A stretch of DNA of 64,000 bases, from contig NZ_AYTM02000002.1 in assembly GCF_000507185.2 (NCBI RefSeq), forward strand, positions 2,565,501-2,629,500, read 5' to 3'. Shown here piece after piece: positions 35,138 through 45,201 of this stretch; position 1 is the first letter of the stretch; every line of letters starts with the position of its first letter. The notes under the pieces are model-generated. The model did no database searches. It had not been told where the DNA came from and saw only the letters and a list, made by a program, of their open reading frames with translations. This DNA is from Pseudomonas syringae KCTC 12500 (GTDB lineage: Bacteria > Pseudomonadota > Gammaproteobacteria > Pseudomonadales > Pseudomonadaceae). The translations under genes were made by a program, and so were the position numbers.

Positions 35138-36589
35138 TTATCGTGCTTCGGGTACAGACTTGGCTGCCGCTTCGGCATCCTGTATCGACTGACGGGTCGG
35201 ATTGGCCGGCCATGCGGTGCGATCCAGGTCCAGATCAGGGAACTGGCTGGAATCGAACACCGGCGTCTTGACCCCGGCCCGACGTTGCGCATCGTAGTCA
35301 TTCAAAATGCGTTTGACGACTTTGAACAGCATTGCAAGGGCGATCAGGTTGACGAACGCCAGCATGGTCATGGTGATGTCGGCGAACGCCAGTACGTCTT
35401 TCAGGTCGACGACCGCACCCCACATGATCAGTACCAGCACCGCGATGCGGTAGATGATGATGGTCTGGATCTTCTCGCCAAACAGGAAGCGCAGGCTGTT
35501 TTCGCCCAGGTAGTAGTTGTAGAGAATCGAGGTGAAGACGAACAGTGCCAGCGCTACGCTGATGAAGACTCTGCCCCAGTCACCGACCACGGCTGCCAGC
35601 GAGTTCTGTGCCAGAACGATACCGTTGCCGTCGTAGCCGATGTCGTAGATACCGGACAGAAGAATCAGCAAGGCGGTGCAGGTGCAGATCACGAAGGTAT
35701 CGAGGAACACGCTGAACGCCTGAACCACGCCCTGTGCCACCGGGTGCTCGACCTGTGCCACGGCAGCCACGTTGGGCGCACCACCCAGGCCGGCTTCGTT
35801 GGCGAAGACGCCACGCTTGACGCCCATCACGATCGCGCTGCCGATCAGGCCGCCGAATACCGGATCAAGGCCGAAGGCGCTTCTGACGATGGTCATCAGC
35901 ATGCCGGGAACGTGGTCGATCTGCAGGGCGATCACGTAGATGGTCACCGCGATATAGATCAGGGTCTTGACCGGAACCAGCAGGTCGGAAATGGCCGCGA
36001 TACGCTTGATGCCGCCAATGAAGGCCAGGCCCAGCAGTACGACCAGGCAGATGCCGGTGGTGCGGGTGTCGACGTTGAACGCGCTTTTCAGCGAGTCGGT
36101 CACAGCGTGCGATTGCAGGCCGTTGAAGGCAAAGCCGAAGGTCACCAGCAGCAATACCGCCATGACCATGCCCAGCCAGCGCTTGCCCAGGCCGTACTGA
36201 ATATAGAACGCCGGACCGCCACGGAACTGGCCTTCGGAATCCTTGCGTTTGTACAGCTGAGCGAGGGAGCACTCGATGAAGCTGCTGGCCATGCCGACCA
36301 GTGCGGTCACCCACATCCAGAATACGGCACCCGGACCACCGAGCGTCACGGCAATGCCGACGCCTGCGATGTTACCGGCACCGACGCGGCCCGCCAGGCT
36401 GAGCATCAAGGCCTGAAACGAACTCAACTGGCCGGCGCTGCTGCGCAGACTGTCGCGAAAAACCGAGAACATGTGGAAAAAATGTCGAAACTGAACGAAA
36501 CGCGAGCGGATCGTGAAGTAACTACCCAGGCCTACGATAAGTACGATCAGTACCTTACCGGAGAGAAAGTCGTTAATCATTTCCAGCAT
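35138..36589 (-). CDS. Alanine or glycine:cation symporter (AGCS family)
   Basis: This 483-residue membrane protein has about eleven helices. Family signatures include SLAGRVGAGNIAGVGIAVTLGGPGAVFWMW near residue 65, which contributes to substrate and sodium binding, and GVKRGVFANEAGLGGAPNVAA in the middle. It imports alanine, glycine or related amino acids with sodium. The neighbours (asparaginase, aspartase) suggest that here it may take up asparagine or aspartate, but this is only inferred. Start ATG 36589 follows AGGAATAAC. Confidence 0.92.
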   Translation of the reverse strand: MLEMINDFLSGKVLIVLIVGLGSYFTIRSRFVQFRHFFHMFSVFRDSLRSSAGQLSSFQALMLSLAGRVGAGNIAGVGIAVTLGGPGAVFWMWVTALVGMASSFIECSLAQLYKRKDSEGQFRGGPAFYIQYGLGKRWLGMVMAVLLLVTFGFAFNGLQSHAVTDSLKSAFNVDTRTTGICLVVLLGLAFIGGIKRIAAISDLLVPVKTLIYIAVTIYVIALQIDHVPGMLMTIVRSAFGLDPVFGGLIGSAIVMGVKRGVFANEAGLGGAPNVAAVAQVEHPVAQGVVQAFSVFLDTFVICTCTALLILLSGIYDIGYDGNGIVLAQNSLAAVVGDWGRVFISVALALFVFTSILYNYYLGENSLRFLFGEKIQTIIIYRIAVLVLIMWGAVVDLKDVLAFADITMTMLAFVNLIALAMLFKVVKRILNDYDAQRRAGVKTPVFDSSQFPDLDLDRTAWPANPTRQSIQDAEAAAKSVPEAR

Positions 36590-36774
36590 TTTTGTTATTC
36601 CTCGCTACTTTTGAGGGGGCGCACTATACCGGTGCAAAGTTTTTACGTCTGTAGTCGCTTTCTTGGACGGCTGATTCTTCATTCGCGACGATGAATGAAT
36701 ACTTCCACGGGTTGCTCCGCAAAAGTGGGGTGCCGAAGGCTCTGGGTCCAGTGTCGGAGCCCTTTGCTGCAGGC

Positions 36775-36811
36775 AAAAAAAAAGGGTCTGGAGAATCACT
36801 CCCAGACCCTC
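36775..36811 (-). terminator. Rho-independent terminator of aspA
   Basis: On the minus strand GGGTCTGG and CCAGACCC form the stem (36784-36810) and are followed by nine T residues (36775-36783). It lies 61 bp after the aspA stop and before the symporter gene, so aspA is mostly transcribed alone. Confidence 0.9.
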
Positions 36812-36871
36812 AAAAAATTGAGGGGTGTCTAGGCCCTCAATCTGGTGAGCAGGTTGCGCAGGTCATTCCTG

Positions 36872-38296
<1,425 letters not shown>

Positions 38297-38390
38297 GATA
38301 AAAAAAGTCTCAAAAGGCACGGACAATGCCGGAACGCCACGAATAGTGGGCTTGCCGCCTTCGATTGACCAATGCTGTTAAACGCTGACC

Positions 38391-38407
38391 TATGCAATAA
38401 CGGCATA
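38391..38407. promoter_or_regulatory. LysR-type T-N11-A dyad
   Basis: TATGC and GCATA flank AATAACG, giving a T-N11-A dyad in the 314-bp gap between aspA and the divergent LysR gene. This is the usual form and place of a LysR regulator site. Confidence 0.5.
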
Positions 38408-38610
38408 ATCAGGGCGTGACCTGGATTCCGTTCAGTGCGTAAAGGGGGCAAAATGTCGCACCGGTGCGTTTCTTCGGTCGCTGCTGCTGCGCCGCCCGGG
38501 CATGTATCCGCGCTGCTTCGACGGGCGTCCCACTGTGACGCTGCAAATCGGTGCCACTGGGCATGCGCAATTGCCTGTCGAAGCCGTCATCCATTGTCCG
38601 GGAGGACCTG

Positions 38611-39522
38611 ATGAATCTGGAAAGCAAATGGCTGGAGGACTTCAGCGCCCTGGCGGCTACCCGCAGCTTTTCTCAGGCCGCCGAGCGTCGCTTCGTGACC
38701 CAGCCGGCATTCAGCCGGCGTATTCGCAGTCTGGAGTCGGCACTGGGGCTGACGCTGGTCAATCGCTCGCGTACACCCATCGAGCTGACCGCTGCCGGAC
38801 AATTGTTTCTGGTCACGGCCCGGACGGTGGTCGAGCAGTTGGGCGAAGTCGTGCGCCATCTGCATCATCTGGAAGGCGGGCAGGGCGAGGTCATGCAGGT
38901 GGCTGCGGCGCACTCTCTGGCGTTGGGCTTCTTTCCGCGCTGGATCGCCCAGTTGCGCAACGAAGGGCTGAACATTGCGACCCGGCTGGTGGCGACCAAC
39001 GTCGGTGATGCGGTGCATGCGTTGCGTGAAGGTGGCTGTGATCTGATGCTGGCGTTCTACGATCCCGATGCCGCGCTGCAGATGGACGCCGAAATCTTTC
39101 CCTCGCTGCATCTGGGGCATACCGAGATGTTGCCGGTCTGTGCCGCTGATGCCGATGGGCGGCCGTTATTCGATATGGAAGGCGAGGGCAGTGTGCCGCT
39201 GCTTGCCTACAGCACCGGGGCGTTTCTCGGACGCTCGGTGAACCTGTTGCTGCGTCAACGCAATCTGCGCTTCACCACGGTCTACGAGACGGCCATGGCC
39301 GACAGCCTGAAAAGCATGGCGCTGGAAGGATTGGGGATTGCCTGGGTGCCACAACTGAGCGTGCGCGCCGAACTGGCGCGCGGTGAACTGGTGGTGTGTG
39401 GCGGACCGCAGTGGCATGTGCCGCTGGAGATCCGCCTGTACCGCTGCGCATTGGTGCGCAAGGCCAACGTGCGCCTGTTGTGGCGCAAGCTTGAAGGTGC
39501 GGCGGCGCCAGATTCCCGGTGA
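38611..39522 (+). CDS. LysR-family regulator
   Basis: ATG 38611 lies after GGGAGGACCTG and gives 303 residues. The winged helix spans residues 5-65 (WLEDFSALAATRSFSQAAERRFVTQPAFSRRIRSLE) and the effector domain starts at about 92 (VMQVAAAHSLALGFFPRWI). It is divergent from aspA and probably controls it. A LysR gene beside aspA is also the order remembered for PAO1, where purE and purK are near, as here. Confidence 0.92.
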   Translation: MNLESKWLEDFSALAATRSFSQAAERRFVTQPAFSRRIRSLESALGLTLVNRSRTPIELTAAGQLFLVTARTVVEQLGEVVRHLHHLEGGQGEVMQVAAAHSLALGFFPRWIAQLRNEGLNIATRLVATNVGDAVHALREGGCDLMLAFYDPDAALQMDAEIFPSLHLGHTEMLPVCAADADGRPLFDMEGEGSVPLLAYSTGAFLGRSVNLLLRQRNLRFTTVYETAMADSLKSMALEGLGIAWVPQLSVRAELARGELVVCGGPQWHVPLEIRLYRCALVRKANVRLLWRKLEGAAAPDSR

Positions 39523-39565
39523 CAAGGGCCGCTCCTGGCGATGCCGGAGAGCGACCCTGGCCTGC

Positions 39566-40201
39566 TCAGGGAAATCTGTTCAGATGCTCAGCCATGATTT
39601 GCTTGTTCGCGTCGCTGTAGACATAGCAGTTGGAGCGTATTTTTTCGTGGCTTTCGATGATGTTCGTCTGGCACCACCATCCACCCTTATAGAGCACCTC
39701 TGCGGCCTCATGAGTGCCGCCGAGCATGTGACCCAGTTCGTGCGCGGGGATCGCGAACGTTTCCAGTGAGGCTATGCCCGTGTAGCTCTTGTCCTCACTT
39801 GCCCCCAGAGTCTTCGAGTTGATCTTGTTCTGAGTCAGCAAAAGGTACTTGGTGGTCGCATTGCGTTCCATGTCGTTGTCGATGACATAACGATCCATCG
39901 TGTTTTTCCAGGCGTAGTAGGTTTCGTCCACATCATCATTCTGATAAGCGAAATCCGTAAGGCCCGGGACGTCGCGAATGAACGCCAGTTGCACATAACG
40001 ATCGGTGAAACTTTCCAGATCCTTGATGAGCCAGGCGAAGTAATCCTGGCGTAATTCGAGGGTGTTGTGATGCGAAAGGTCGTCGTGCAGAACCAGGTAG
40101 AGGGTCAACGGTTGTCTGGAGGCGTTATCGTTGGCCCACGCCGTATGACTGAGCGCCAACGCGCAGAGCAGCAGCAGACCGCTTGTATATTTCTTGAGCA
40201 T
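39566..40201 (-). CDS. Secreted metzincin-like zinc peptidase, unrecognised family
   Basis: This 211-residue protein has a signal peptide ending at AWA (residue 23), so it is exported. It contains HELGHMLGGTH with H154, E155, H158, G161 and H164, the full HExxHxxGxxH zinc site of metzincins. A candidate Met-turn occurs later (NKQIMAEH). The rest of the chain has no evident match; the mature part is short for a metzincin, about 188 residues. Several Asp/Asn-rich segments could bind calcium. The neighbours purE and LysR are unrelated. Function as a peptidase is inferred from the zinc site. Confidence 0.75.
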   Translation of the reverse strand: MLKKYTSGLLLLCALALSHTAWANDNASRQPLTLYLVLHDDLSHHNTLELRQDYFAWLIKDLESFTDRYVQLAFIRDVPGLTDFAYQNDDVDETYYAWKNTMDRYVIDNDMERNATTKYLLLTQNKINSKTLGASEDKSYTGIASLETFAIPAHELGHMLGGTHEAAEVLYKGGWWCQTNIIESHEKIRSNCYVYSDANKQIMAEHLNRFP

Positions 40202-40477
40202 CGTACTCTTCCTTGAGTAGGTGGATTATGGCCGGGCGTGCTTATCCCGACGCCAGATATCTAATAGCAACTGGCGTTGACAGGAAATCAGGATCGACGT
40301 CTATCGCAGTAGCCCTTGTTTGATTGATGTGCAGTACAAGTGCCGATCCTCTGCCGGATTTTTCCGTGCCGCCTCCCGCTATAAAAACCTGGACGGTTGA
40401 GCGTATGGGGGCTGTCATCCTGGCGCTTTGCGGTATACTGCGCGGCCTTTGGCCGGTTAAATCGGTCATTATTCGTA

Positions 40478-40518
40478 CAACAAGCCACGCCGGTTCCCCC
40501 GCGTGGCTTGTTGTTTTC
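40478..40518 (+). terminator. Attenuator-like hairpin in the purE leader
   Basis: CAACAAGCCACGC (40478-40490) pairs perfectly with GCGTGGCTTGTTG (40501-40513) across a ten-base loop and is followed by TTTTC. It ends 37 bp before the purE ATG. TATACT at about 40434 could be the -10 element of a promoter upstream. A terminator in the leader suggests regulated read-through. Confidence 0.7.
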
Positions 40519-40554
40519 AGACGCGCCTGCGGGCGCCCGATGAGAGGCACGACG

Positions 40555-41046
40555 ATGAGCGCACTGGTTGGCGTGATCATGGGCTCCAAGTCCGATTGGT
40601 CCACCCTTAGCCACACCGCCGATATGCTGGAAAAGCTCGGCATCCCTTTTGAAGTCAAGGTGGTGTCAGCTCACCGCACACCGGACCTGCTGTTCCAGTA
40701 CGCCGACGAAGCGGAAGGCCGTGGCATTGAAGTGATCATCGCCGGTGCTGGCGGTGCCGCTCACTTGCCGGGCATGTGCGCTGCCAAGACCCACCTGCCT
40801 GTGCTGGGCGTTCCGGTGCAGTCTTCGATGCTCTCGGGTGTCGACTCGCTGTTGTCGATCGTGCAGATGCCGGCCGGTATCCCGGTCGCGACCCTGGCCA
40901 TCGGCAAGGCGGGTGCAATCAACGCAGCGCTGCTTTCAGCAAGCATCCTCGGCGCAAAGCACCCGCAATTCCACGCAGCGCTGAAGAAATTTCGCACTGA
41001 ACAGACAGACAGCGTCCTGGACAATCCAGACCCACGCCACGCCTGA
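40555..41046 (+). CDS. purE: N5-carboxyaminoimidazole ribonucleotide mutase
   Basis: ATG 40555 gives 163 residues of class I Pur[30 protein letters not shown] with the catalytic His, and [15 protein letters not shown]. It converts N5-CAIR to CAIR in purine synthesis. An in-frame ATG five codons upstream (40540) is also possible. purK follows after nine bases, so both are one operon. Confidence 0.96.
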   Translation: MSALVGVIMGSKSDWSTLSHTADMLEKLGIPFEVKVVSAHRTPDLLFQYADEAEGRGIEVIIAGAGGAAHLPGMCAAKTHLPVLGVPVQSSMLSGVDSLLSIVQMPAGIPVATLAIGKAGAINAALLSASILGAKHPQFHAALKKFRTEQTDSVLDNPDPRHA

Positions 41047-41055
41047 GGTTTTTCC

Positions 41056-42138
41056 ATGAAGATCGGTGTAATCGGTGGCGGCCAGCTGGGCCGCATGTTG
41101 GCATTGGCAGGTACGCCGCTGGGCATGAACTTCGCCTTTCTCGATCCCGCGCCGGATGCCTGTGCTGCTGCACTTGGCGAGCATCTGCGTGCCGATTACG
41201 GTGATCTGGATCATCTGCGTCAGTTGGCGGATGAAGTCGATCTGGTGACCTTCGAGTTTGAAAGCGTTCCGGCCGAGACCGTGGCGTTTCTGGCACAGTT
41301 CGTACCGGTCTATCCGAGCGCCGAAGCGTTGCGCATCGCGCGTGATCGCTGGTTCGAAAAGAGCATGTTCAAGGACCTGGGTATCCCGACGCCGGCATTC
41401 GCCGATATCCAGTCGCAGGCCGACCTGGATGCTGCAGTAGCCAGCATCGGTCTGCCTGCCGTGCTCAAGACCCGAACCCTGGGTTATGACGGCAAGGGCC
41501 AGAAAGTCCTGCGTTCGGCGGCCGATGTGGTCGACACATTCGCCGAGCTGGGCAGCGTGCCATGCCTGCTGGAGGGCTTCGTGCCGTTCACCGGTGAAGT
41601 GTCGTTGATTGCCGTGCGTGCGCGTGATGGCGAGACCCGGTTCTACCCACTGGTGCACAACACGCATGACAGCGGCATCCTGCGTCTGTCCATCGCCAGC
41701 ACTGATCATCCTTTGCAGGCGTTGGCCGAAGACTACGCCGGCCGCGTCCTGAAGCAGCTGGATTACGTGGGCGTGCTGGCATTCGAATTCTTTGAGGTCG
41801 ACGGTGGCCTGAAGGCCAACGAGATCGCGCCGCGCGTCCACAACTCCGGTCACTGGACCACCGAAGGCGCCGAGTGCAGCCAGTTCGAAAACCACCTGCG
41901 GGCGGTTGCCGGTCTGCCGTTGGGCTCCACAGCCAAGGTCGGCGAAAGTGCCATGCTCAACTTCATTGGCGAAGTGCCGGCAGTGGACAAGGTCGTCGCC
42001 GTCGAAGACTGCCACCTGCATCATTACGGCAAGGCGTTCAAGGCTGGCCGCAAGGTCGGACACGCCACGGTCCGCAGCTCTGACCGTGCCACGCTGGATC
42101 GTCAGGTGAAGCGGGTAGAGGCGCTGATCAAGGGCTGA
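41056..42138 (+). CDS. purK: N5-carboxyaminoimidazole ribonucleotide synthase
   Basis: This 360-residue ATP-grasp enzyme starts MKIGVIGGGQLGRMLALAG and contains KTRTLGYDGKGQKVL (ATP binding), LLEGFVPFTGEVSLIAVR and NEIAPRVHNSGHWTTEGAECSQFENHLRA, typical for PurK. It uses ATP and bicarbonate to make N5-CAIR, which PurE then rearranges. Confidence 0.96.
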   Translation: MKIGVIGGGQLGRMLALAGTPLGMNFAFLDPAPDACAAALGEHLRADYGDLDHLRQLADEVDLVTFEFESVPAETVAFLAQFVPVYPSAEALRIARDRWFEKSMFKDLGIPTPAFADIQSQADLDAAVASIGLPAVLKTRTLGYDGKGQKVLRSAADVVDTFAELGSVPCLLEGFVPFTGEVSLIAVRARDGETRFYPLVHNTHDSGILRLSIASTDHPLQALAEDYAGRVLKQLDYVGVLAFEFFEVDGGLKANEIAPRVHNSGHWTTEGAECSQFENHLRAVAGLPLGSTAKVGESAMLNFIGEVPAVDKVVAVEDCHLHHYGKAFKAGRKVGHATVRSSDRATLDRQVKRVEALIKG

Positions 42139-42474
42139 TCAGGCCCACGGCTAGCGTGCTGATGCTCCGCGTTGGCACGCAGTTTCAGGACACTCCGCGT
42201 CCTTTTGCGACGCGGAGCGTCGAGAACTGCATTCCCACGCAGAGCGTGCGGAACGAGCGCTTCTAACTGTCGTGCCTATGCTTCGCGTTGAAGCACTGTT
42301 CGAGACGCCTGGCCTCAGTTCAGGTAGGTTCAGCCCCGTCATTCATGAAGAATTTTCCACCCTGAAGCAAACTGGCCACTTCGCCGGAACCATTCCCTGT
42401 CGCTGTTCTCAGATAGCAGTAGGTCGGGGCTGCTATTAGCCCGGGCATATTCACTTAATACAGAGGGAAATGGC
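42139..42474. repeat. Gap with P. syringae-type extragenic repeat
   Basis: The 336-bp gap contains GACACTCCGCGTCC and GACGCGGAGCGTC (an imperfect dyad near 42188-42222), then AGAACTGC, CCCACGCAGAGCGTGCGGAACGA. The second half resembles the segment at 28280-28330. No gene is seen; the promoter of the following small membrane protein should lie in 42340-42460. Confidence 0.6.
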
Positions 42475-42720
42475 ATGGGTATCATTGGAACCATCTTTAT
42501 CGGCCTGATCGTTGGTCTGTTGGCTCGCTTTCTGAAGCCGGGCGACGACAGCATGGGCTGGATCATGACCATCGTGCTGGGTATCGCCGGTTCGCTCGCA
42601 GCCACTTATGGTGGTCAGGCGCTGGGTATCTATCAGGCAGGCGAGGGTGCAGGTTTCCTCGGCGCGCTGGTAGGTGCAATCATCCTGCTGGTTATCTACG
42701 GCATGATCAAAAAGAAATAA
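42475..42720 (+). CDS. GlsB/YeaQ/YmgE-family small membrane protein
   Basis: This 81-residue protein has three hydrophobic segments: IGTIFIGLIVGLLARFL, GWIMTIVLGIAGSLAATYGG and FLGALVGAIILLVIYGMI. This is the pattern of the transglycosylase-associated family, often induced by osmotic or acid stress. Function is unknown. ATG 42475 follows AGAGGGAAATGGC. Confidence 0.9.
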   Translation: MGIIGTIFIGLIVGLLARFLKPGDDSMGWIMTIVLGIAGSLAATYGGQALGIYQAGEGAGFLGALVGAIILLVIYGMIKKK

Positions 42721-42732
42721 CGCTTATGCGTC

Positions 42733-42762
42733 AGCCCTCTGTTTTACAGTGCGCAGAGGGCT
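42733..42762 (+). terminator. Hairpin after the YeaQ-like gene
   Basis: AGCCCTCT (42733-42740) pairs with AGAGGGCT (42755-42762) 12 bases after the stop. No long T run follows. Confidence 0.55.
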
Positions 42763-42803
42763 AGAATGCTCGGCAACTGTCCACCCCTTTGCCGAGCTTT
42801 ATC

Positions 42804-43346
42804 ATGCGTCGCTTCCTGTTGATGACTCTTCTGCTGTTATCCGCGCTCTCCGGTCCCGCACACGCCCAGTTGCCGGAAACCGACTGGCTTGAGCTGATGC
42901 CCAAGTCCGATCAAAAAGCCCTCGAAGCCATGCCCGAGATTGACCACAATTCTCCGGAAGCCATGGGCACGTTCGACAGCAAGGGTGGGCTGAAGCAGAG
43001 CAAGGGTCTGCCTGCAGTCATGTATTCGACCAAAACCGTCCCGGCAATGAACGGCAAGACGATTCGTCTCGGCGGCTACCCTGTGCCTCTCGAAACCGAC
43101 GCCAAGGGTCGCAGCACGCTGTTCTTCATCGTGCCTTATCCAGGCGCCTGCATCCACGTGCCGCCACCGCCGCCCAACCAGTTGGTGCTGGTGCGTTACC
43201 CCAAGGGTTTGAAACTGGATGATATCTACACACCACTGTGGGTAGAAGGCACCCTGAAAATCGAGAAGGTCAGTAACGACCTGGCCGATGCGGCGTATGC
43301 GATGGATGCGTCAAAGGTCCGTGTGGTGGTTGAGTCGGACCTTTGA
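42804..43346 (+). CDS. DUF3299 exported protein
   Basis: ATG 42804 gives 180 residues with a signal peptide ending at AHA. The mature part contains DWLELMP, GKTIRLGGYPVPLE, FFIVPYPGACIHVPPPPPNQLVLV and YTPLWVEGTLKIE, the pattern of DUF3299, a beta-rich periplasmic domain with an invariant Cys (in GACIHVPPP). The function is not known; some members sit with ABC systems. No operon partner is evident here. Confidence 0.85.
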   Translation: MRRFLLMTLLLLSALSGPAHAQLPETDWLELMPKSDQKALEAMPEIDHNSPEAMGTFDSKGGLKQSKGLPAVMYSTKTVPAMNGKTIRLGGYPVPLETDAKGRSTLFFIVPYPGACIHVPPPPPNQLVLVRYPKGLKLDDIYTPLWVEGTLKIEKVSNDLADAAYAMDASKVRVVVESDL

Positions 43347-43366
43347 TGGGCTCGATCAATTGCTGA

Positions 43367-44278
43367 TCAGAGCGCCTCGCTCCAGATACTCACACCCAGA
43401 ACATGCATCTGGTCCGGAGCCAGCGTGACCACGTCGTCCAGCACGTTGGCGGTTTCGACGCAGACCATGCGCTGCCAGCCGTCTGCTGCCATGTCGGTGA
43501 ACTTGCCGGTCTTTTCGATCCACGGGTTCCACAGAATGGCTGAGTTAGAGCCCGTGCTGCGGATGTGGATGCGTCGCTGCCACTCCGGATCGACGATGCT
43601 GAGCACGCCTGGCGTGTCCTTGTAGATGCGGTCGGTTTCGCCTGTGAAGGTCAGGTCGCCGCTCTGCTCGCGTTCTTCCCAGTTTGCCAGGGTTTCGATG
43701 TAACGCAGGCCGTCGAGCCCTTCGACGCTGACCTGACGTACATCGCTGACGGCGAAATAGGTGTGCAGCGCCTGGCTGATCACCACAGGTTCAGTGCCGC
43801 AGTTGTAGCTGACCAGACTGACATTCAGTGCGTGGTCCAGACGAATGCTCAGTTTCAGGGCGACGTTGTGCGGCCAGCCCGGCAAGTGGCCTTCGGCCTC
43901 GGGAAGCACGAATTCCACCAGCAGTGCGTCGCCATCTGCGCCAATACCCAACAACTGCCAGTCCAGCGCTCGCACTTCGCCATGCGCCTTGGCAGGCTCG
44001 CTGCTGTCGCGCATCGCCTGCACGCTTTGCGGGTTGCGCTCCAGATTGCCGAACCACGGCCAGCAGATCGGCATGCCTGCACGAATGGGTTTGCCGCGTT
44101 TGAAAACGGCCTCTTCGTTCAGCCACACCAGCGGCGGCTGCCCGGCTACTTGATAGCTGAGGATGTGTGCGCCTTGTTGCGCAACCAGCAGCTCAGCTTC
44201 GCCGTGGCAAATACGCCAGCAGTTCAGCTCATCGTAAAGGATGGATTCAACGGTGGGTTCAACCGGGGATGTTGGCAT
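43367..44278 (-). CDS. D-hexose-6-phosphate mutarotase (aldose 1-epimerase-like)
   Basis: This 303-residue protein is a galactose-mutarotase-like beta-sandwich. The catalytic His lies in QALHTYFAVSDV and the catalytic Glu in VCVETANVLDD. PIRAGMPICWPWFG near residue 65 is typical for the YeaD group acting on hexose 6-phosphates. It speeds alpha/beta interconversion of glucose 6-phosphate. No sugar genes are adjacent. Confidence 0.9.
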   Translation of the reverse strand: MPTSPVEPTVESILYDELNCWRICHGEAELLVAQQGAHILSYQVAGQPPLVWLNEEAVFKRGKPIRAGMPICWPWFGNLERNPQSVQAMRDSSEPAKAHGEVRALDWQLLGIGADGDALLVEFVLPEAEGHLPGWPHNVALKLSIRLDHALNVSLVSYNCGTEPVVISQALHTYFAVSDVRQVSVEGLDGLRYIETLANWEEREQSGDLTFTGETDRIYKDTPGVLSIVDPEWQRRIHIRSTGSNSAILWNPWIEKTGKFTDMAADGWQRMVCVETANVLDDVVTLAPDQMHVLGVSIWSEAL

Positions 44279-44369
44279 GCAAAGTTCTCACTCAATGACC
44301 GTGACGAAAATAGACCGCTTCATACAGGGCGAGTTTAACCGGGCAGCCAACCTGTGACCGAGCGACAAA

Positions 44370-44771
44370 TTACCGTCGCGCGGGCACCGAGCGCGTCCGG
44401 CCGCTGGCATCTATGGCGACGAACACGAACGCAGCCTCCGTGACCTTGCGCCATTCGCTGGTGAGCGGGTCGTCGCTCCACACTTCGACCATCATCTTGA
44501 TCGAGGTGCGTCCGACTTCCAGGGTGCGGGTATAGAAGGAAAGCTGTTCGCCGACCGCTACCGGGACCAGAAACGCCATGCGATCGATGGCGACGGTCGC
44601 CACACGGCCACCCGCGACTTTGCTGGCCATCGCTGTGCCTGCCAGGTCCATCTGGGACACCAGCCAGCCGCCAAAGATGTCGCCAAAGCCGTTGGTTTCG
44701 CGGGGAAGAGCGGTGATTTGCAGTGCAAGGTCGCCTTGCGGGGTTGGATCTTCTTGTTCGAGCTCGATCAT
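44370..44771 (-). CDS. Acyl-CoA thioesterase (YciA-like hotdog protein)
   Basis: This 133-residue single hotdog domain has TNGFGDIFGGWLVSQMDLAGTAMA, where the Asp-containing helix (HGG/FGGW) provides the active site. VGEQLSFYTRTLEVGRTSIKM completes the fold. YciA-type enzymes hydrolyse a wide range of acyl-CoAs. It lies 92 bp upstream, on the same strand, of the mutarotase gene; the two may be co-transcribed. Confidence 0.9.
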   Translation of the reverse strand: MIELEQEDPTPQGDLALQITALPRETNGFGDIFGGWLVSQMDLAGTAMASKVAGGRVATVAIDRMAFLVPVAVGEQLSFYTRTLEVGRTSIKMMVEVWSDDPLTSEWRKVTEAAFVFVAIDASGRTRSVPARR

Positions 44772-45201
44772 GCCTAGGGTGCCTCTGACCCATGACTCTC
44801 ATTATTGTATGTCGCGGTTAACAGGTGCCATTCAAAACCATGAGCATGAACATTATGTGTTCAGCGCCGGTGTGGCCCAAAGGGAAACTCTGCGAAACCC
44901 GCTGATTCAGACGTTTTCGCACAGCTTCCCAAGGCTGTTGACGACTTGCGAGTATATCGGGCGTTGCGTCATAGAACGACCGTGGGTCTTCATTTTGTGT
45001 CAGTGGCAGTTCTGCCATGTGTTTTTTGTAGCAATTTGCTATCTTGCTGGACCTCTACAGGTTACAAGACTGCCTGTACACGCAATTTTGGTGCCTATCT
45101 GCGCCGTTGCTCCCGACAATCGCTTCTGCACGGCACCCCGCAGCAGCCAGCGTTGCTGTCGCTCGCCCCTTTTCAAAGAACAAGCAAAGAGAAGCCTTGT
45201 C
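44772..45201. other. 430-bp gap before the MFS gene
   Basis: No gene is supported. The stretch 45020-45070 is AT-rich (TTTTTTGTAGCAATTTGCTATCTTGC) and probably holds the promoter of the MFS gene. It includes the small dyad AGCAATTTGCT at 45031-45041. Confidence 0.4.

Noticed and set aside
35015-36694. 559-codon plus-strand frame opposite the symporter gene
   Set aside because: It is the antisense shadow of a well-recognised AGCS symporter; the translated residues are rich in His, Gln, Asp and Arg as usual for such shadows.
44818-45018. 66-codon minus-strand frame in the gap before the MFS gene
   Set aside because: No ribosome site, no family resemblance, and it overlaps the likely promoter region of the MFS gene.
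44578-45201. Long N-terminal extension of the MFS transporter
   Set aside because: The upstream frame is antisense to the thioesterase gene and does not look like a membrane protein; ATG 45202 gives the normal family length.
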